DNA of 64,000 bases from Brassica napus (lineage: Eukaryota > Streptophyta > Magnoliopsida > Brassicales > Brassicaceae), in contig NC_063448.1 of NCBI RefSeq assembly GCF_020379485.1, positions 17,569,726-17,633,725 on the forward strand, in the 5' to 3' direction. The notes beneath the pieces are model-generated. The model did no database searches. It was not told the origin of the DNA and saw only the letters and a program-made list of their open reading frames with translations. This document shows, piece by piece, positions 24,204 through 36,676 of the stretch. The position numbers and the translations under genes are program-made. Position 1 is the stretch's first letter, and each line of letters starts with the position of its first letter.

Positions 24204-25351
24204 CTATTAGGCTAATTTCTTTTTTGCGCCATCTTTTCTTCTAATACGCTTTAGTATTTTCCAAAAGAAATCAAATAAATAGTTTTATAAACAAAAACAA
24301 TTTAAAAAATAATAACTACTGATGAAATACCTATATCAACTTTTTGGTATTTTTTTCCAGTTTTAAAATTGTTTAAATCATAATTTCATATTTTGTTCTA
24401 CAAAAAGTAGAATATACATTCTACACAATAGAAAATGTAATCTATTTTTTTTCATTGAATCTAATATGTTTAGAATATGTGATCTACGTAAATAATAATA
24501 ATCTAAAAATATTTAGAAAACACATTTCACGCTTAACCAATCGTTCTAAAATATGTAGAATCCAAAATCTACACATTACTATAAATCTAAAATCTGTAGA
24601 AATCAGAATCCACACATTGCTATAGATCTAAAACTATTAGAAATCAATTTCAAACATGTTTATTGTGTTCTACATATAGTAGAATACAAATTCTACGGAT
24701 AAGGATAATCAGTTCCAAAAATATGGGGAGAGAACATTTGGAAATATTCAGTTTCCTTATATTTACTAAATCGTTTAAAAAAAAATTGTGATTTATAAAA
24801 TCAATTTATAAATTTAAAAAATTAAAACATCAATTTGAAAACTTCTTATCACGTCATCTTCTTCTCCCCTTTGTTCTTCAATGAGAAGAGAAAATGGGTT
24901 TGATTGATTAGAAATCGAGTTTTAAGAGTTCAACCCGTGTTTGTTCGATTCAAATCAAGTGGAAATCAAACCGGATTTAACCGACGAAAACCAGGAAATC
25001 GATTTGAAAGACTTACCTGGGCACATGATCGATCGATCCCGAAGACGCGACCGATCGAAGGAAGTGGGATCGAGCTTATGCGATCGACTGACCTCGGCTT
25101 GTTCGATCAGCATATGCTTCGCATATTTTCGTTGTTGTGGATATATTTATCAGGATCGAACGGTTTCTTACGGGATCGATCAATCCCTTTGAGAAAAAAG
25201 CTTCGAACTTTAGTTTTTTTTTGGGATTTTTAAATTTTTAAAAAATTATTTTAGTTAAAAATTATATTTTAATATTTAATAATTGTTTTATTAATTGTAA
25301 TTTCAAATTTTTAATTGAAATTAAGGGTAGTATTGTCATTTTAAAATATTT
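24204..25351. other. AT-rich spacer, no gene recognised
   Basis: The sequence has repeated short motifs around TCTACA and TAGAATA with no coding features. The plus-strand ORF at 24904-25233 (109 codons) matches nothing I know and overlaps ORFs in other frames, so I do not call it. Confidence 0.5.
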
Positions 25352-26728
25352 AGACTAATATATATATATATAAAGTTGGATTTTTCTCTTCTTTTGACAA
25401 GTGGGAAAGAGTTTTTCGACACATGTCCTCATATATTTTTTTTGTATTTTAGATCCCTGTTCTTTTATACTATTATTATTTAGTCCTTCTTTTTCTAATT
25501 GTGCACTATCTAATCATTCTCACACTAACCTTCATCGTAATTTGATAATCTATTTTATTGGTCACTAAAATTCAAGAAATAAGTAAAATAGTATAAATAT
25601 ATTTTAAATTTTTAATTTGTTGACAACTGAAAATTTCATAAAATTTCACTATTTTATTATTTTTACTATTTTCTATTATTTCAGTTACAAACTATATTTT
25701 TATTAAACTATTAAAATCACAAAATAACTAAATTTAAACCTAAAATCTCAACAATCATGGAGAAAAACAAAATGTCATATTAATACTATCTCAATAAAGG
25801 TCTGGAACGGAAAAGAGATCAAGACCGAAGACTAACTTACCTTACTGGACCTTAAAGTGTCTTGGCCAAAACAAATAGAAATAAAGAAGGATATAAAGAT
25901 AAAATCTGAAACAAAGTGATCCCCATAACACAAAGAAGCTTTATCAAGCACCAACAAAATCAGCAATACACCGGTGCCGTCTTCGAGCCATGAAAAAGAG
26001 CATAGAAATCAAATCACCAAAAACTAGATCTTAAAAACCAAGACGAGCAGGAACTATTAACGGTAAGCCAACAATGAGAAAGACAACATCAAAAGATTAA
26101 ATTCTGATCCAACCCAAGGATATATAATTTCTAACATCAGCTGAAATCTAAAGAATAAGAGGAGCATCCAATATTGAATGGAACAGCCTAAAAATATGCG
26201 AGAAACAACCGCACAACTGAGAAATCCTAAACCCGATCTACAACAAATACCAGAAATCTCAAGGTGAAGAAGGCGATAAAGAACAAGAGCAGGAAGTGAG
26301 TCTTTTTTGGTGATGGTGAGAAACACCGCATACGAGAAAGATAAACAAAATACATAGATGTTGACGGCTTAATGCCTAAATATGAGAAGAAAGCAAAAAA
26401 TATCTTAAAAGTTATAATGTTCAAAAATATGAAAAAGATAAAATACAATTTTATCTTAGAATCAACAAATATATAAATGCAAAGTTATTGAAATTCAATA
26501 TATTTTTATACTAGAAGCTCACTTGACTACCAACAAGTACTATACACACGAAACACATTATTGAAAAATAAAGATAAAATATATTAACATATCACTACTA
26601 CTACTACATAACACAATAAAAACACCAAATAATGTTCTTAACAAATAAAAGTGACCACATAATTACATTATCCAAAAATAAAACAACAATAAAACAATAT
26701 TATGCGCGAAGCGCGGACATCCCCCTAA
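25352..26728 (+). mobile_element. Helitron remnant with clear 3' terminus
   Basis: The 3' end has the hairpin GCGCGAAGCGCG (26704-26715), a spacer GACATCCCC, then CTAA followed by T, which fits the Helitron rule (hairpin, CTRR, insertion before T). The 5' boundary near 25352 (ACTAATATATATATATATAA then GTTGGATTTTTCTC) is a guess from similarity to other crucifer Helitron starts and lacks the canonical TC. No coding capacity is visible. Confidence 0.5.
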
Positions 26729-27206
26729 TATAACATAAAGTAAATGAGATTAACCTAGTAGTACATAATTATCATTTTTGGCCTAAAAAAATAATTTACC
26801 CAAAAAAATTAAAAAAGCAAACTGCACTTTAAGATGGTGATTATGAACTAGTTCCAACTTGCAACTAAATTCAGATGTAAGATTAAAAAAAATATTCAGA
26901 TATAAGAAGATTAATAGTTTAATACAAGTATGCAATTTACCAAAAAAAAAAAAAAAACACAACACGAATCAATTGTAATTTTTTTTTGTTGGTTTGTAAA
27001 ATAAAAATCAAATTCTGGTTAAGAGAGTGTTGGTTTAGCTATCGAAAGACCACCTGGTTTACTAATTAAAAAAAAAAAAAAAAAATCTCTTCTCACATTT
27101 TGTCCACCTTCCAGATCTGATCTGAGCTGAGCTCACCGAACGCTCACGGGAAGGGAAGGAGAGGAAACACTTGATCGGAAGAAGAAGCCTAACAATCCAA
27201 TCAAGA
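26729..27206. other. AP4E upstream region
   Basis: This is AT-rich DNA with two poly-A tracts (26941-26957 and about 27067-27083), then a leader of about 100 bases before the AP4E ATG. No clear TATA box is seen. Confidence 0.5.
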
Positions 27207-30200
27207 ATGGAGCAGCTGAAGACAATCGGGAGAGAGCTAGCGATGGGGTCGCAAGGAGGGTTCGGCCAGTCGAAAGAGTTTCTCGATCTGGTCAAATCGA
27301 TAGGCGAGTCACGATCCAAAGCCGAGGAAGACCGCATCGTCCTCAGCGAGATCGACATACTCAAACGTAAGCTGCTAGAGCCGGACGTCCCCAAGAGGAA
27401 GATGAAAGAGTACATCATCCGCCTCGTGTACATCGAGATGCTAGGCCACGACGCCTCCTTCGGTTACATCCACGCCGTCAAGATGACTCACGACGATAAC
27501 CTCCTCCTCAAGCGCACCGGCTACTTAGCCGTCACGCTCTTCCTCGACGAGGATCACGATCTCATCATCCTCATCGTCAACACGATTCAGAAAGATCTCA
27601 GATCGGATAACTACCTCGTCGTCTGCGCCGCGCTTAACGCCGTCTGTAGGTTGATTAACGAGGAGACGATCCCGGCGGTTTTGCCTCAGGTGGTGGATTT
27701 GCTTAATCACGGGAAAGAAGCTGTGAGGAAGAAAGCGATCATGGCTTTGCATAGGTTTCATAGGAAGTCTCCGTCTTCGGTTTCTCATTTGGTTTCCAAT
27801 TTCAGGAGGAAGTTGTGTGACAGTGATCCGGGAGTGATGGGCGCTACGCTTTGTCCTCTCTTTGATCTCATTAGTGAAGATGTTGCTTCGTATAAGGATT
27901 TAGTCTCTAGCTTCGTCGGCATTCTTAAACAGGTCACTGAGAGAAAGTTGCCAAAGAGTTACGACTACCATCAAATGCCTGCACCTTTCATCCAGGTTCG
28001 CCTTCATATGTATGCCCTCAGATTTTGGGGGTTGCAGGCGATTTAGTAATGATTTCAATTAAACAAATATATATTTTTTTCAAATTTGGAGGTGAATGTT
28101 TCATTCGGCTTTGTCCTGGACCGGCCTTGTATGTGTGTTTTTACTTTTTGTAATTGCTGACATCAAGTTTGTCACTTTTAGATCAAGTTGCTGAAGATAA
28201 TGGCGCTGCTGAGTAGTGGTGATAAGAGTGCGAGTGATATGATGTACATGGTGCTTGGAGATTTGTTCAGAAAGTGTGATTCCTCTACCAATATAGGAAA
28301 TGCCATCCTTTATGAGTGTATTCGATGTATCTCTTGTATTATTCCAAGTCCCAAGCTGTTAGAAGATGCTGCTGAGGCTATCTCCAAGTTTTTAAAGGTT
28401 TTGTGTTTCTCTGACATGTATGTGTATATTTTAAGTTATGATTGTATCTAAATCCTGTGGTAACTATTTGTAGAGTGATAGTCACAATCTGAAATACATG
28501 GGGATTGATGGTCTTGGTCGATTGATAAAAATAAGCTCTGACATTGCTGAGCAGCACCAACTTGCTGTGATAGATTGTTTGGAGGTGAGCAGCTATAAAG
28601 GACACTTCCTTTAGTTGTTTGTTTTCGTGTCAGCACTGATGTTTCTTTTGCTGCTACTTTCCAACAGGATCCAGATGACACACTAAAGAGGAAAACTTTT
28701 GAATTGTTGTACAAAATGACCAAGTCCTCCAATGTAGAAGTGATAGTAGACCGAATGATTGATTACATGATTAGTATCAATGACAATCATTACAAAACTG
28801 AGATAGCATCTCGCTGTGTTGAGTTGGCTGAACAATTCGCTCCAAGCAATCAATGGTTTATCCAGGTACAAGCCGACCTCCCTTGGACACTGCCTACTTA
28901 TTATACTTTTGTTTTGGTTGACAGAAATTTAAAATTGCTCATACTGCAGATCATGAACAAAGTCTTCGAGCATGCAGGAGATTTGGTGAATATTAAGGTG
29001 GCACATAATCTCATGCGTTTGATTGCTGAAGGATTTGGAGAGGACGATGACGATGCAGACAACAAGCTTAGATTATCAGCTGTATGTTGTTCATTCCATT
29101 TGTGTTCGTTCTGCTTTTGTGTACAAAGAGATTGGTGTTGTAGTTTTGGTGATATATGGACTCCTCTTAGACATAAATGAGTTGGTATCTCAAATGGTAA
29201 TCTTACAGTTAGGAGTAACTCTGATCATCTGTCTTACTTCCACATTTTATTTCGTTGGTTGAGATACTTTGTTTTTCGTATTGTGCTTATGAGTGTGCTT
29301 TTCTTGATGCAGGTAGAATCATACTTGCAGATTATCAGCGAGCCAAAGCTTCCATCCCTGTTTCTTCAGGTCGAATTTTGTTTTCTGACCTCTCCACTTA
29401 CCTTTTGCACATTAAATCTATGCTTCTTAATTTTGGGTTTAATATCCAGGTCATTTCTTGGGTGTTGGGAGAATATGGCACTGCTGACGGGAAGTATTCT
29501 GCCTCCTATATAAGTGGAAAGCTGTGCGATGTGGCTGATGCATACTCAAGTGACGAAACTGTTAAGGTAGTTCCGCTGCATTCAAATATGATGCACCTAT
29601 AAACCTTTGCCTGTTTAGTTGTTTTTCCTGTAGTGTAGCTTCTTGCTAGATTCGAGTTCTCTTTGAGATCTCCGTTAATGTTAGCTTCATAGGGAAAACA
29701 TAGTGAAGACTGAATGCATTGCAAATGTGACGAATCCATTGCATGCTAACTCGCCAGTGTAATAAATCTACAACTTTCTTATTTATAGATGTCTGATCAA
29801 GGATCCTTTACTAGTACATGTACATACGAGTGATGATATTACATCTTACCGCCATCCATTTTTTTCTGATTGAAAGGTGGTAATTGTTTTCTGTCCTCTT
29901 TGAAGGGATATGCTGTTTCTGCACTAATGAAGATTTATGCATTTGAAATTGCATCTGGGAGAAAAGTGGATGTTTTGCCAGAGGTCTGTATCTTTAAACG
30001 TTTCTGGAATCGAAAACACGATCAAAAACCCTGCTTTGTCATGGACTGATTAGTTTTATTAATGCAGTGCCAATCTTTGATCGAGGAGCTACTTGCTTCA
30101 CATTCAACAGATCTGCAGCAACGTGCATATGAACTTCAGGCTCTCCTTGCACTAGATGCCCGTGCTGTGGAGAGTATACTACCTTTAGATGCTAGTTGCG

Positions 30201-31283
30201 AGGACATCGAGGTAACCTTTTCTCTTCATGCATATTCCCTTGTAACGTGGATTTCTTGAATCTTATAGTCCATTTTTCTGAATTTAGGTTGATAAGGATC
30301 TTTCATTTCTCAATGGCTACATCCAACAAGCTATTGAGAGTGGAGCGCAACCATATGTTTCTGAGAGAGAGCGCTCAGGAGGAATGTTTGAAACAACCGA
30401 TTACCATTCTCAAGATCACCATGAAGTTACATCTCATGCTCTCAGATTCGAAGCCTATGAACTTCCAAAGCCATCAGTACCATCACAACCTTCGGCCGCG
30501 CTTGTTCCAGTACCTGAGCCTTCTTATTATAGCGAGCCACACCAGCCAATTTCAACTTCTTCTTCGGTGTCTGAACGAGAGTCATCAGAAATCAAGCTGA
30601 GACTCGATGGAGTTAAACAAAAATGGGGTAGACCCAGCTATCAGTCGTCCACATCCGCTTCTTCTTCTACTCCTCCGCAAGCAGCAAATGGTACCAGTAC
30701 TCACTCGGATGGTGGTGGAGTTGCCTCCTCATCTAGCTCAAAACCTCGAAGCAGTTATGAATCAAAGAAACCAGAAATCGATCATGAGAAACAGAGACTC
30801 GCAGCATCCTTGTTTGGTGGATCATCATCATCGTCAAGATCTGATAGAAAGTCATCTTCTGGTGGTCACAAACCCGCAAAAGGAACAGCTAACAAACCAC
30901 TTGCAACCGTCCCCAAGGAAAGTCCAATCCCTGTACCAGACTTGCTCGACTTTGACGAGCCAACTGGCACAAGTGATGTTGCAGCGACGGATCCTTTTAA
31001 AGAGTTGGAAGGGCTTATGGAGTCTTCAAGGCAAGATGGTGGTGGTTCAACCGATGTGATGGGACTATACTCAACAGATGCAAGTGCACCTGTGAAGACA
31101 ACCACAAGTGTTGACTCTCTCTTATCAGAGCTGTCTGATAGCTCCAGAGGCACATATCATCAATCTCAAACCACAAAAGGACCAAACTCAAAGGAAGCTC
31201 TAGAGAAAGATGCTCTTGTTAGACAGATGGGTGTGAACCCAACAAGTCAGAACCCTACACTGTTCAAAGATCTCCTCGGCTAG
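27207..31283 (+). CDS. AP4E: AP-4 adaptor complex epsilon subunit, 10 exons
   Basis: This is the large subunit of the AP-4 coat adaptor, which acts at the trans-Golgi network and, in Arabidopsis, in vacuolar sorting of seed proteins. Exons: 27207-27995, 28182-28397, 28474-28584, 28668-28865, 28950-29081, 29313-29369, 29450-29566, 29906-29983, 30068-30211 and 30288-31283. All are GT-AG and together give an open frame of about 945 residues, against about 938 in Arabidopsis. The N-terminal adaptin trunk of alpha-helical repeats (about 1-600) starts MEQLKTIGRELAMG and includes KRKMKEYIIRLVYIEMLGHD. A Ser-rich hinge follows, and the end is NPTLFKDLLG. The hinge contains PDLLDFDEP and DPFKELEGL, which look like acidic accessory-binding motifs. 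In Arabidopsis the gene is At1g31730, far from its neighbours here, so its position marks a rearrangement. Confidence 0.95.
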
Positions 31284-32073
31284 CAGAACCATTCTCCAAA
31301 CCAAACCATCCATTGACTCACATAATCATCATCATCAACATCTCCCCCACATTCCCATATTTGGTTAATGCGTTGTGGAATTTGTTGGTAACGCTTCTGA
31401 TTCACATTCTCAAGTCTCAACATCGCCACACTCGCATATATTTCTGATGCTTGGAGATTAGTAACGTTTCTGATTTTAAGAACAGGCTTTCTGTTGTACC
31501 TATGTTCCTTGGAGATTTTTTTGTTTTCAATGGTTTCTCTTTTTTTTTTTTTTTTGGAGTATACAGTGAATGGTTACCGTACGGCTGTTGGATTTTGGAG
31601 CTCATCTTGTTTGTGTCTATAAAAGAACTTTTGGTATTATTATAGGCGTGATGGATACAAAGTTATTACAAGCTGAGCTCTGTACTGAAAATGTTTCTCG
31701 CACCACTTGGCTGTTTTTATTTTTCACCACGTCGAATCAAATTTAGGAACAGTGATACTTCTATCATTTTGGGTTTCTCTTCGTATGCATTCACATACCA
31801 ACTTCAAAATCAATCACATAAATTCATTGAAACAAAAAAAAAGGGAACGCCAACTTTATTGAAGTCATTTGGCTGTTTAAGCCTGTTTAAATGTATTTCT
31901 TTTAACTGTAGATAAGATTTGTTTTCTGCAAGTAACTTGTGTAAAACATCTAATATCAAGTATTAAATCATCTAATATCAAGTATTAAATGATCTAAGAA
32001 ACTATCGCGTACTGATGCTCCTTTATCATCATCATCATCATCTGCACTACTTGCAAACAAACAAAACTAGGCC
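31284..32073. other. Convergent 3' flanks of AP4E and the GDT1-like gene
   Basis: This holds the 3' regions of two tail-to-tail genes. No additional gene is visible. Near 31940-31995 there is a short tandem repeat of the type ATCTAATATCAAGTATTAAAT. Confidence 0.5.
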
Positions 32074-33769
32074 TCACTCAACAGAAGTGAGAAAGGATTG
32101 GATGCCAAAAATAATGAAAAGCATTCCACCAGAAAGAGCAACCTGCAACAACGACACCATTAGAACCGAGTTTAGTTATGTTGTTTCGAATGCAGAAAGG
32201 ATGTTCTCTTACTATTCGTTCGGATATTTGAGAAGCTAAGCTCTTTCCTCCAATCACAGCAGCAGTGGTGCACAATAGCTGTGCGCTGTCTAGGCACAAG
32301 ATTAGTCAGCAACATTGCTTTCAAACACAGAACGACTGTAGTGGTTTTACAGTGAAACTTACACAATTCCGCCAAGGACCACCCCAAACGGATTTTCATC
32401 TGCGGCTAAACCAATTGTAGCAAGCTATTGAAAAGGAAGAAGTTATGGTGAGCTATGTACAGCATTTAAAGATTTGAGTCAATTAATCGAGTAAGTGAGA
32501 GCGCTAAACCTGACTCTTGTCACCAAATTCACCAAAGAAATTAATCGAAAATGCCTGCAAGAAGAGATGGAGATACAAACACATGAAACTAATTTCAGAA
32601 AGGTTTACTGCTTTTTTTTTTTGAGAGAGAAGATTCTGAGAGGCTCTTCAATTTTACCTTGAGAAAGATTGGAGAGAAGAATTGTGTGAGGAACGGCCTG
32701 TTCTGCTTTTTGTTTTCATCTTCAATCTACAATGACAAGAGGTCGTTTGGTAAAAACATAGCACATACAATCAGTCTGTAATCTTGGGTTTTTTTTGAGT
32801 TCCATACCTTACTGTTGTTGTTATCTTTTGTAGCTTTACCATTAGCCTTCAAATCAGAATCCTGTGATAATACACACACACACACACACACAAGAGAGTC
32901 AAAACCAGAAAAGCATTGATCTAAAATGTGAGAAGGAGAGCGTGCGGAAAGACGAAACAGACCAGTTCTGCTTCGACTTCAGCCAATTCTTCTGATTCCC
33001 TGCCAAGCAAAGAAAAAAAAATCAGATAACCGCAATAATCTTGGATGTCAAATAAAAATAATTACCCTCCTCCTTGTTTAAAACCGTCGGACAAAGACCA
33101 AAGCCCGAACCCAAAGAACAACAATGTAGTTATGTGATGGGTCCATTTGCGAGAGATCTGCAAGTGGAGAGTTTGAATCAGCATTTAGTAAAAGATTGAA
33201 AATGTCCCTCACAAAAGGGAACTAGTAAGAAGAAAAAAAACCTAAATCAAACTACAATCTGAGCAGGTGCAAGCAGAAGCCAAAAACAAACCAAATTTGG
33301 AGCAGCCCATCCAACAGTAGCAGAGAGGATAGTCATGACCTAGAGAATGAGAAAAGGACATGAACTTCCAAAAAATCTCACTGAAACCAGTAAGTCAAAC
33401 TGAGTCAAGAAAACGTACGATAAGAGCGGACACACAACCAGCCAACACAAGTCTCCTCGGATAACGCATCGCCAATATCTGTTTGAAAGAACAAAAGGAT
33501 GCAAATGTTGACTTTAAACTAGAAAAAAAGAGGCAAATCCGACAGAAAAGCCATTGACTTTAAACACTCAAAGCAAAGCAAAGCAAAGATGAACACAAAA
33601 CTTGCAGCAGCAGCGAAAAACGTCTTGTCGCCAATCTCCGATACAAAAGTCATCGCCAGTGACTTGGTAAAACCCTAAATAAATAAAAAAACTAAAGATT
33701 AACCATCCCACAGAGAAAAAAATAAAATCGACAGATATCTTTTGACTCTACCTGCAAAACCGAGCTCAT
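32074..33769 (-). CDS. PML4: GDT1/UPF0016-family Mn(Ca)/H+ transporter-like protein, 12 exons
   Basis: A membrane transporter of the GDT1/TMEM165/PAM71 family, which moves Mn2+ or Ca2+; the Arabidopsis orthologue (At1g25520) is reported in the early secretory pathway. Minus-strand exons: 33769-33752, 33674-33606, 33478-33419, 33339-33292, 33157-33066, 32999-32963, 32861-32808, 32726-32658, 32554-32510, 32424-32363, 32285-32213 and 32142-32074, giving 231 residues. Two hydrophobic repeats each carry the signature E-x-G-D-K-[TS]: EIGDKT at residues 19-24 and EFGDKS at 158-163. A charged loop (GGGESEELAEVEAEL...) separates them. There is no chloroplast-type extension, unlike PAM71. Intron 2 uses a GC donor (GCAAGT). 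The gene appears intact. The symbol rests on recalled orthology. Confidence 0.93.
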
Positions 33770-35254
33770 GGCTTCCGAATCAGCTTCAAACTCCGAAAAC
33801 TTCCAGCTGATTGATACAGGAGTGAAAAAGATGAATGCTTTTATTTTTCTTTTAGGGGTGAATTTGATTCGATTCGGATTCTTCAGCCCTTGAGATCTTG
33901 CCACCTGACACGATAAATATCGTGTGGGACCCAAGAAACCTAACTAGAGTTTACAAAAGATGCTAAAAATAAGAAAATGTGTTGTTCCTTGGGTTTCGTC
34001 ACTGTGGATATATATGCCTTTTACTGCGCATCACCGATAAAGACTTCACCCATGTTTGAGATTGCACTAGGCGTGAGTAGGACGGTTGGTGTATGCCTAG
34101 CGAGTTGTTAACTAATCGGAGATTAATCAGAGAGTACTTGGGAAGTAGTTATTTGTACTTTTTGATTATAAATATATGTATATGTACTAACATATCTGAA
34201 AACTACTGAAAACCAAACATAAATACATCATAGTCCAATAGTTCGGGATTTGTTGATGTTTTAAGAGATAATAGGTTCGAATCTTAGCAGAGGGGTCTTT
34301 TTATTTCTTTTTATTAGTGTGATTTAAGAAAAAGAAAAAAATAAAAACTACTTAAATTTGTCCCACATCGACAAACTAAGAGAATGAGAGGTGTTGAGGT
34401 TCCCTGTATATACATGACAAGGTCTCTCATCATTTCCAAGTCGAAATGGGTCTGCTTGTAGCCCGGTTTTCGTCAATTAAGTGTAGTTTTATGGCAAACT
34501 GATTTATTGAGCCGATTTGGCCCAATTCGCGGCGGAAGATCCGCGCCAAGCGCCTAGTCGGGCGCTTAATCGGCTAGGCGCCCGCATTTTAGAACCTGGG
34601 ACGTCACATGAAAATATATATATATATATATATATGTGTTTTCAACAGAACTTGCAAGTTTTTGTCTTCCTGCCTCAAAACTGATTGGTGAAGATTAAAA
34701 CTAATTACTCCTTCTGGTGAGCTAGACGTTCTAGATAGTTCTAGATAGTATTACCATAGCACAGACGTTCTAGATAGTATTACCATAGCACAGCGCATGT
34801 CCTTTTTTTTTGTCAAAATCATGGTTATAAGTTGTGGACGATTTGCTTGATCAAAACGTAGCAATCTACTTCCCTTAAACCATTCAAGTCGAATTTGGTT
34901 TGTTGAAAGGAAATCTATTAGCCAAACTAAAGTCCTTACTTGGTAAACTAAGAAATGAAAATATTGGAAACAGAGACTTTGCTCACAAGAACATGTAACA
35001 AAAGGAATACAATTTTACTTCATAGTCAAGCAACCAAACTAGCGTTTTACATCAACAAACCAATGAAATAGCAAGCATCACAAATAACAGGATTAAAAGA
35101 TTTATATATATCACTAATATATAAATGCAGTTCATAGCCAGAAATTGAAAATGGCGTTTTACACAAACAAACCAAGGTAATATGCAAAGAACACAATTAA
35201 TATCGAGGATTATAAGATTATATATCACTAATACATTTGAAAAAAAAAAACAAT
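33770..35254. other. Intergenic region with repeat remnants
   Basis: There is no protein gene. Visible items are a possible tRNA-derived SINE fragment (about 34228-34350, with the B-box-like GGTTCGAATC at 34274), TCCCACATCG at 34361 followed by TATATA at 34407, a GC-rich segment with repeated CGCCTAG-type motifs (34530-34600), a TA microsatellite (34616-34635), and a tandem repeat of about 31 bp around GACGTTCTAGATAG (34727-34795). Confidence 0.5.
34228..34350 (+). repeat. Possible SINE (tRNA-derived) fragment
   Basis: An A-box-like stretch near 34233 and GGTTCGAATC at 34274-34283 (RNA polymerase III B-box consensus) are spaced roughly as in a tRNA-derived SINE head. A T-rich then A-rich tail follows. 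No target-site duplication was identified. Confidence 0.3.
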
Positions 35255-36676
35255 TCATGATTGTGCAACTGCGGCACCGTCAATGGAACGAAGCGCTTGG
35301 TTTGCAAAATATCGAACATCAACATCAACATCAGGGTCCTCGCTCAAGTCCACCAAACACTGACGTATTGTTTTCTCCACCACCTACAATTTTTTTTTTG
35401 ATACAACCAAAGTTCAACAACCTGCATTATATATTCGATGCAATTGTGTTATATTTTTAATCTCTCATCTTAGTGATTGGTCGACTATGGGGATGAGGGA
35501 TTGCAGAAGTTTTGCAACATTGAACTTGACGTTTGGAACTCTGCACAGATTATTAGCACAACAACACGTCAAAACTAAGATGTTTTCTTGAAGAAGTTAG
35601 CCAAAGTCATCTCTATTGTTATTACCTGTCTTTTGATGCCTCAACCACCACAGGAAGAAACTTAGAGCATGTGATTTCAGATCCCAATACAGGATCCATG
35701 AGAGATATTGCTCGTAGAACCATCATCCTATGTAGGTAGTGCGGATTGCTTACCATCTCCAGTACCTGTTTACATTGAAAGAACAAAAGAAAAGGTCCAA
35801 TATGGAACTCTACATATGCAGCTCAAACAATACCGATGTTAATGAGAATAAACATGTGGAACTAAGTGTTGCATTGCCCATTCAGGACCAAACTCCTCTG
35901 CAAGGCGCTTTAGGTTGTTTGCTGCAGCTTCACGAATAGAGTAGACCTGACAGAGGAGAGAGGAGAACAACGTTAATATCCCGAATCACAAGTGGATGAT
36001 TAATTAATGCCAATATGAAAGGATTCAAGGTGAACCTTGTCTTGCAGCCATTGCATGCAAAGAGCTCCAAGCTTGTCATCAAAGAATCCTATACCTAACT
36101 GGCTAGCCAACAGAGGAACTTATTCAATTATAGCAAGCCGAACCCTCCAGTGTCGATCCTCAGCAAGCTCTACAATCGCTGGTAACAAAGATTGTGATAG
36201 CAGATCGATCCCAATAACCTAGTGGTAAAAAATATTCAGTTACGAGTTGAAAAAACAAAGAATCAATATAAGTATAAGTAGCTAAGTTGTGAGACAAGAG
36301 AAGCGAGATGAAGCAAACCTGGTTGACTTGGTCTAACTTGCTTATGATATTGAGCCGTACATCAGGAAATTCATCTTTCACAAGGGAAAGAAAAATTGGT
36401 AGCAGATGCTCAATGGTTGAATCCTGCCATTGAAGATTTTAATATGTTAATATAATTACTGATAAGGTAAACATGATGTGGAAAATGTTATCTATCTTCA
36501 GTTTCATACCTTGCCAAGGATAGGAGACATCCTCATTATTACAGAAGCAAGAGCAGAGCGGACATGTTGAGATGAATCAGTTGATAATTCCTGCCAAACA
36601 AGAGTTGGGATAACATTATTACCATGAGACATGTCATCAACTCATCATACAACATGCTTGTGTGGTATTTGAGGAG

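Noticed and set aside
24904..25233. 109-codon plus ORF
   Set aside because: No recognised domain, a competing overlapping frame and AT-rich repeat surroundings.
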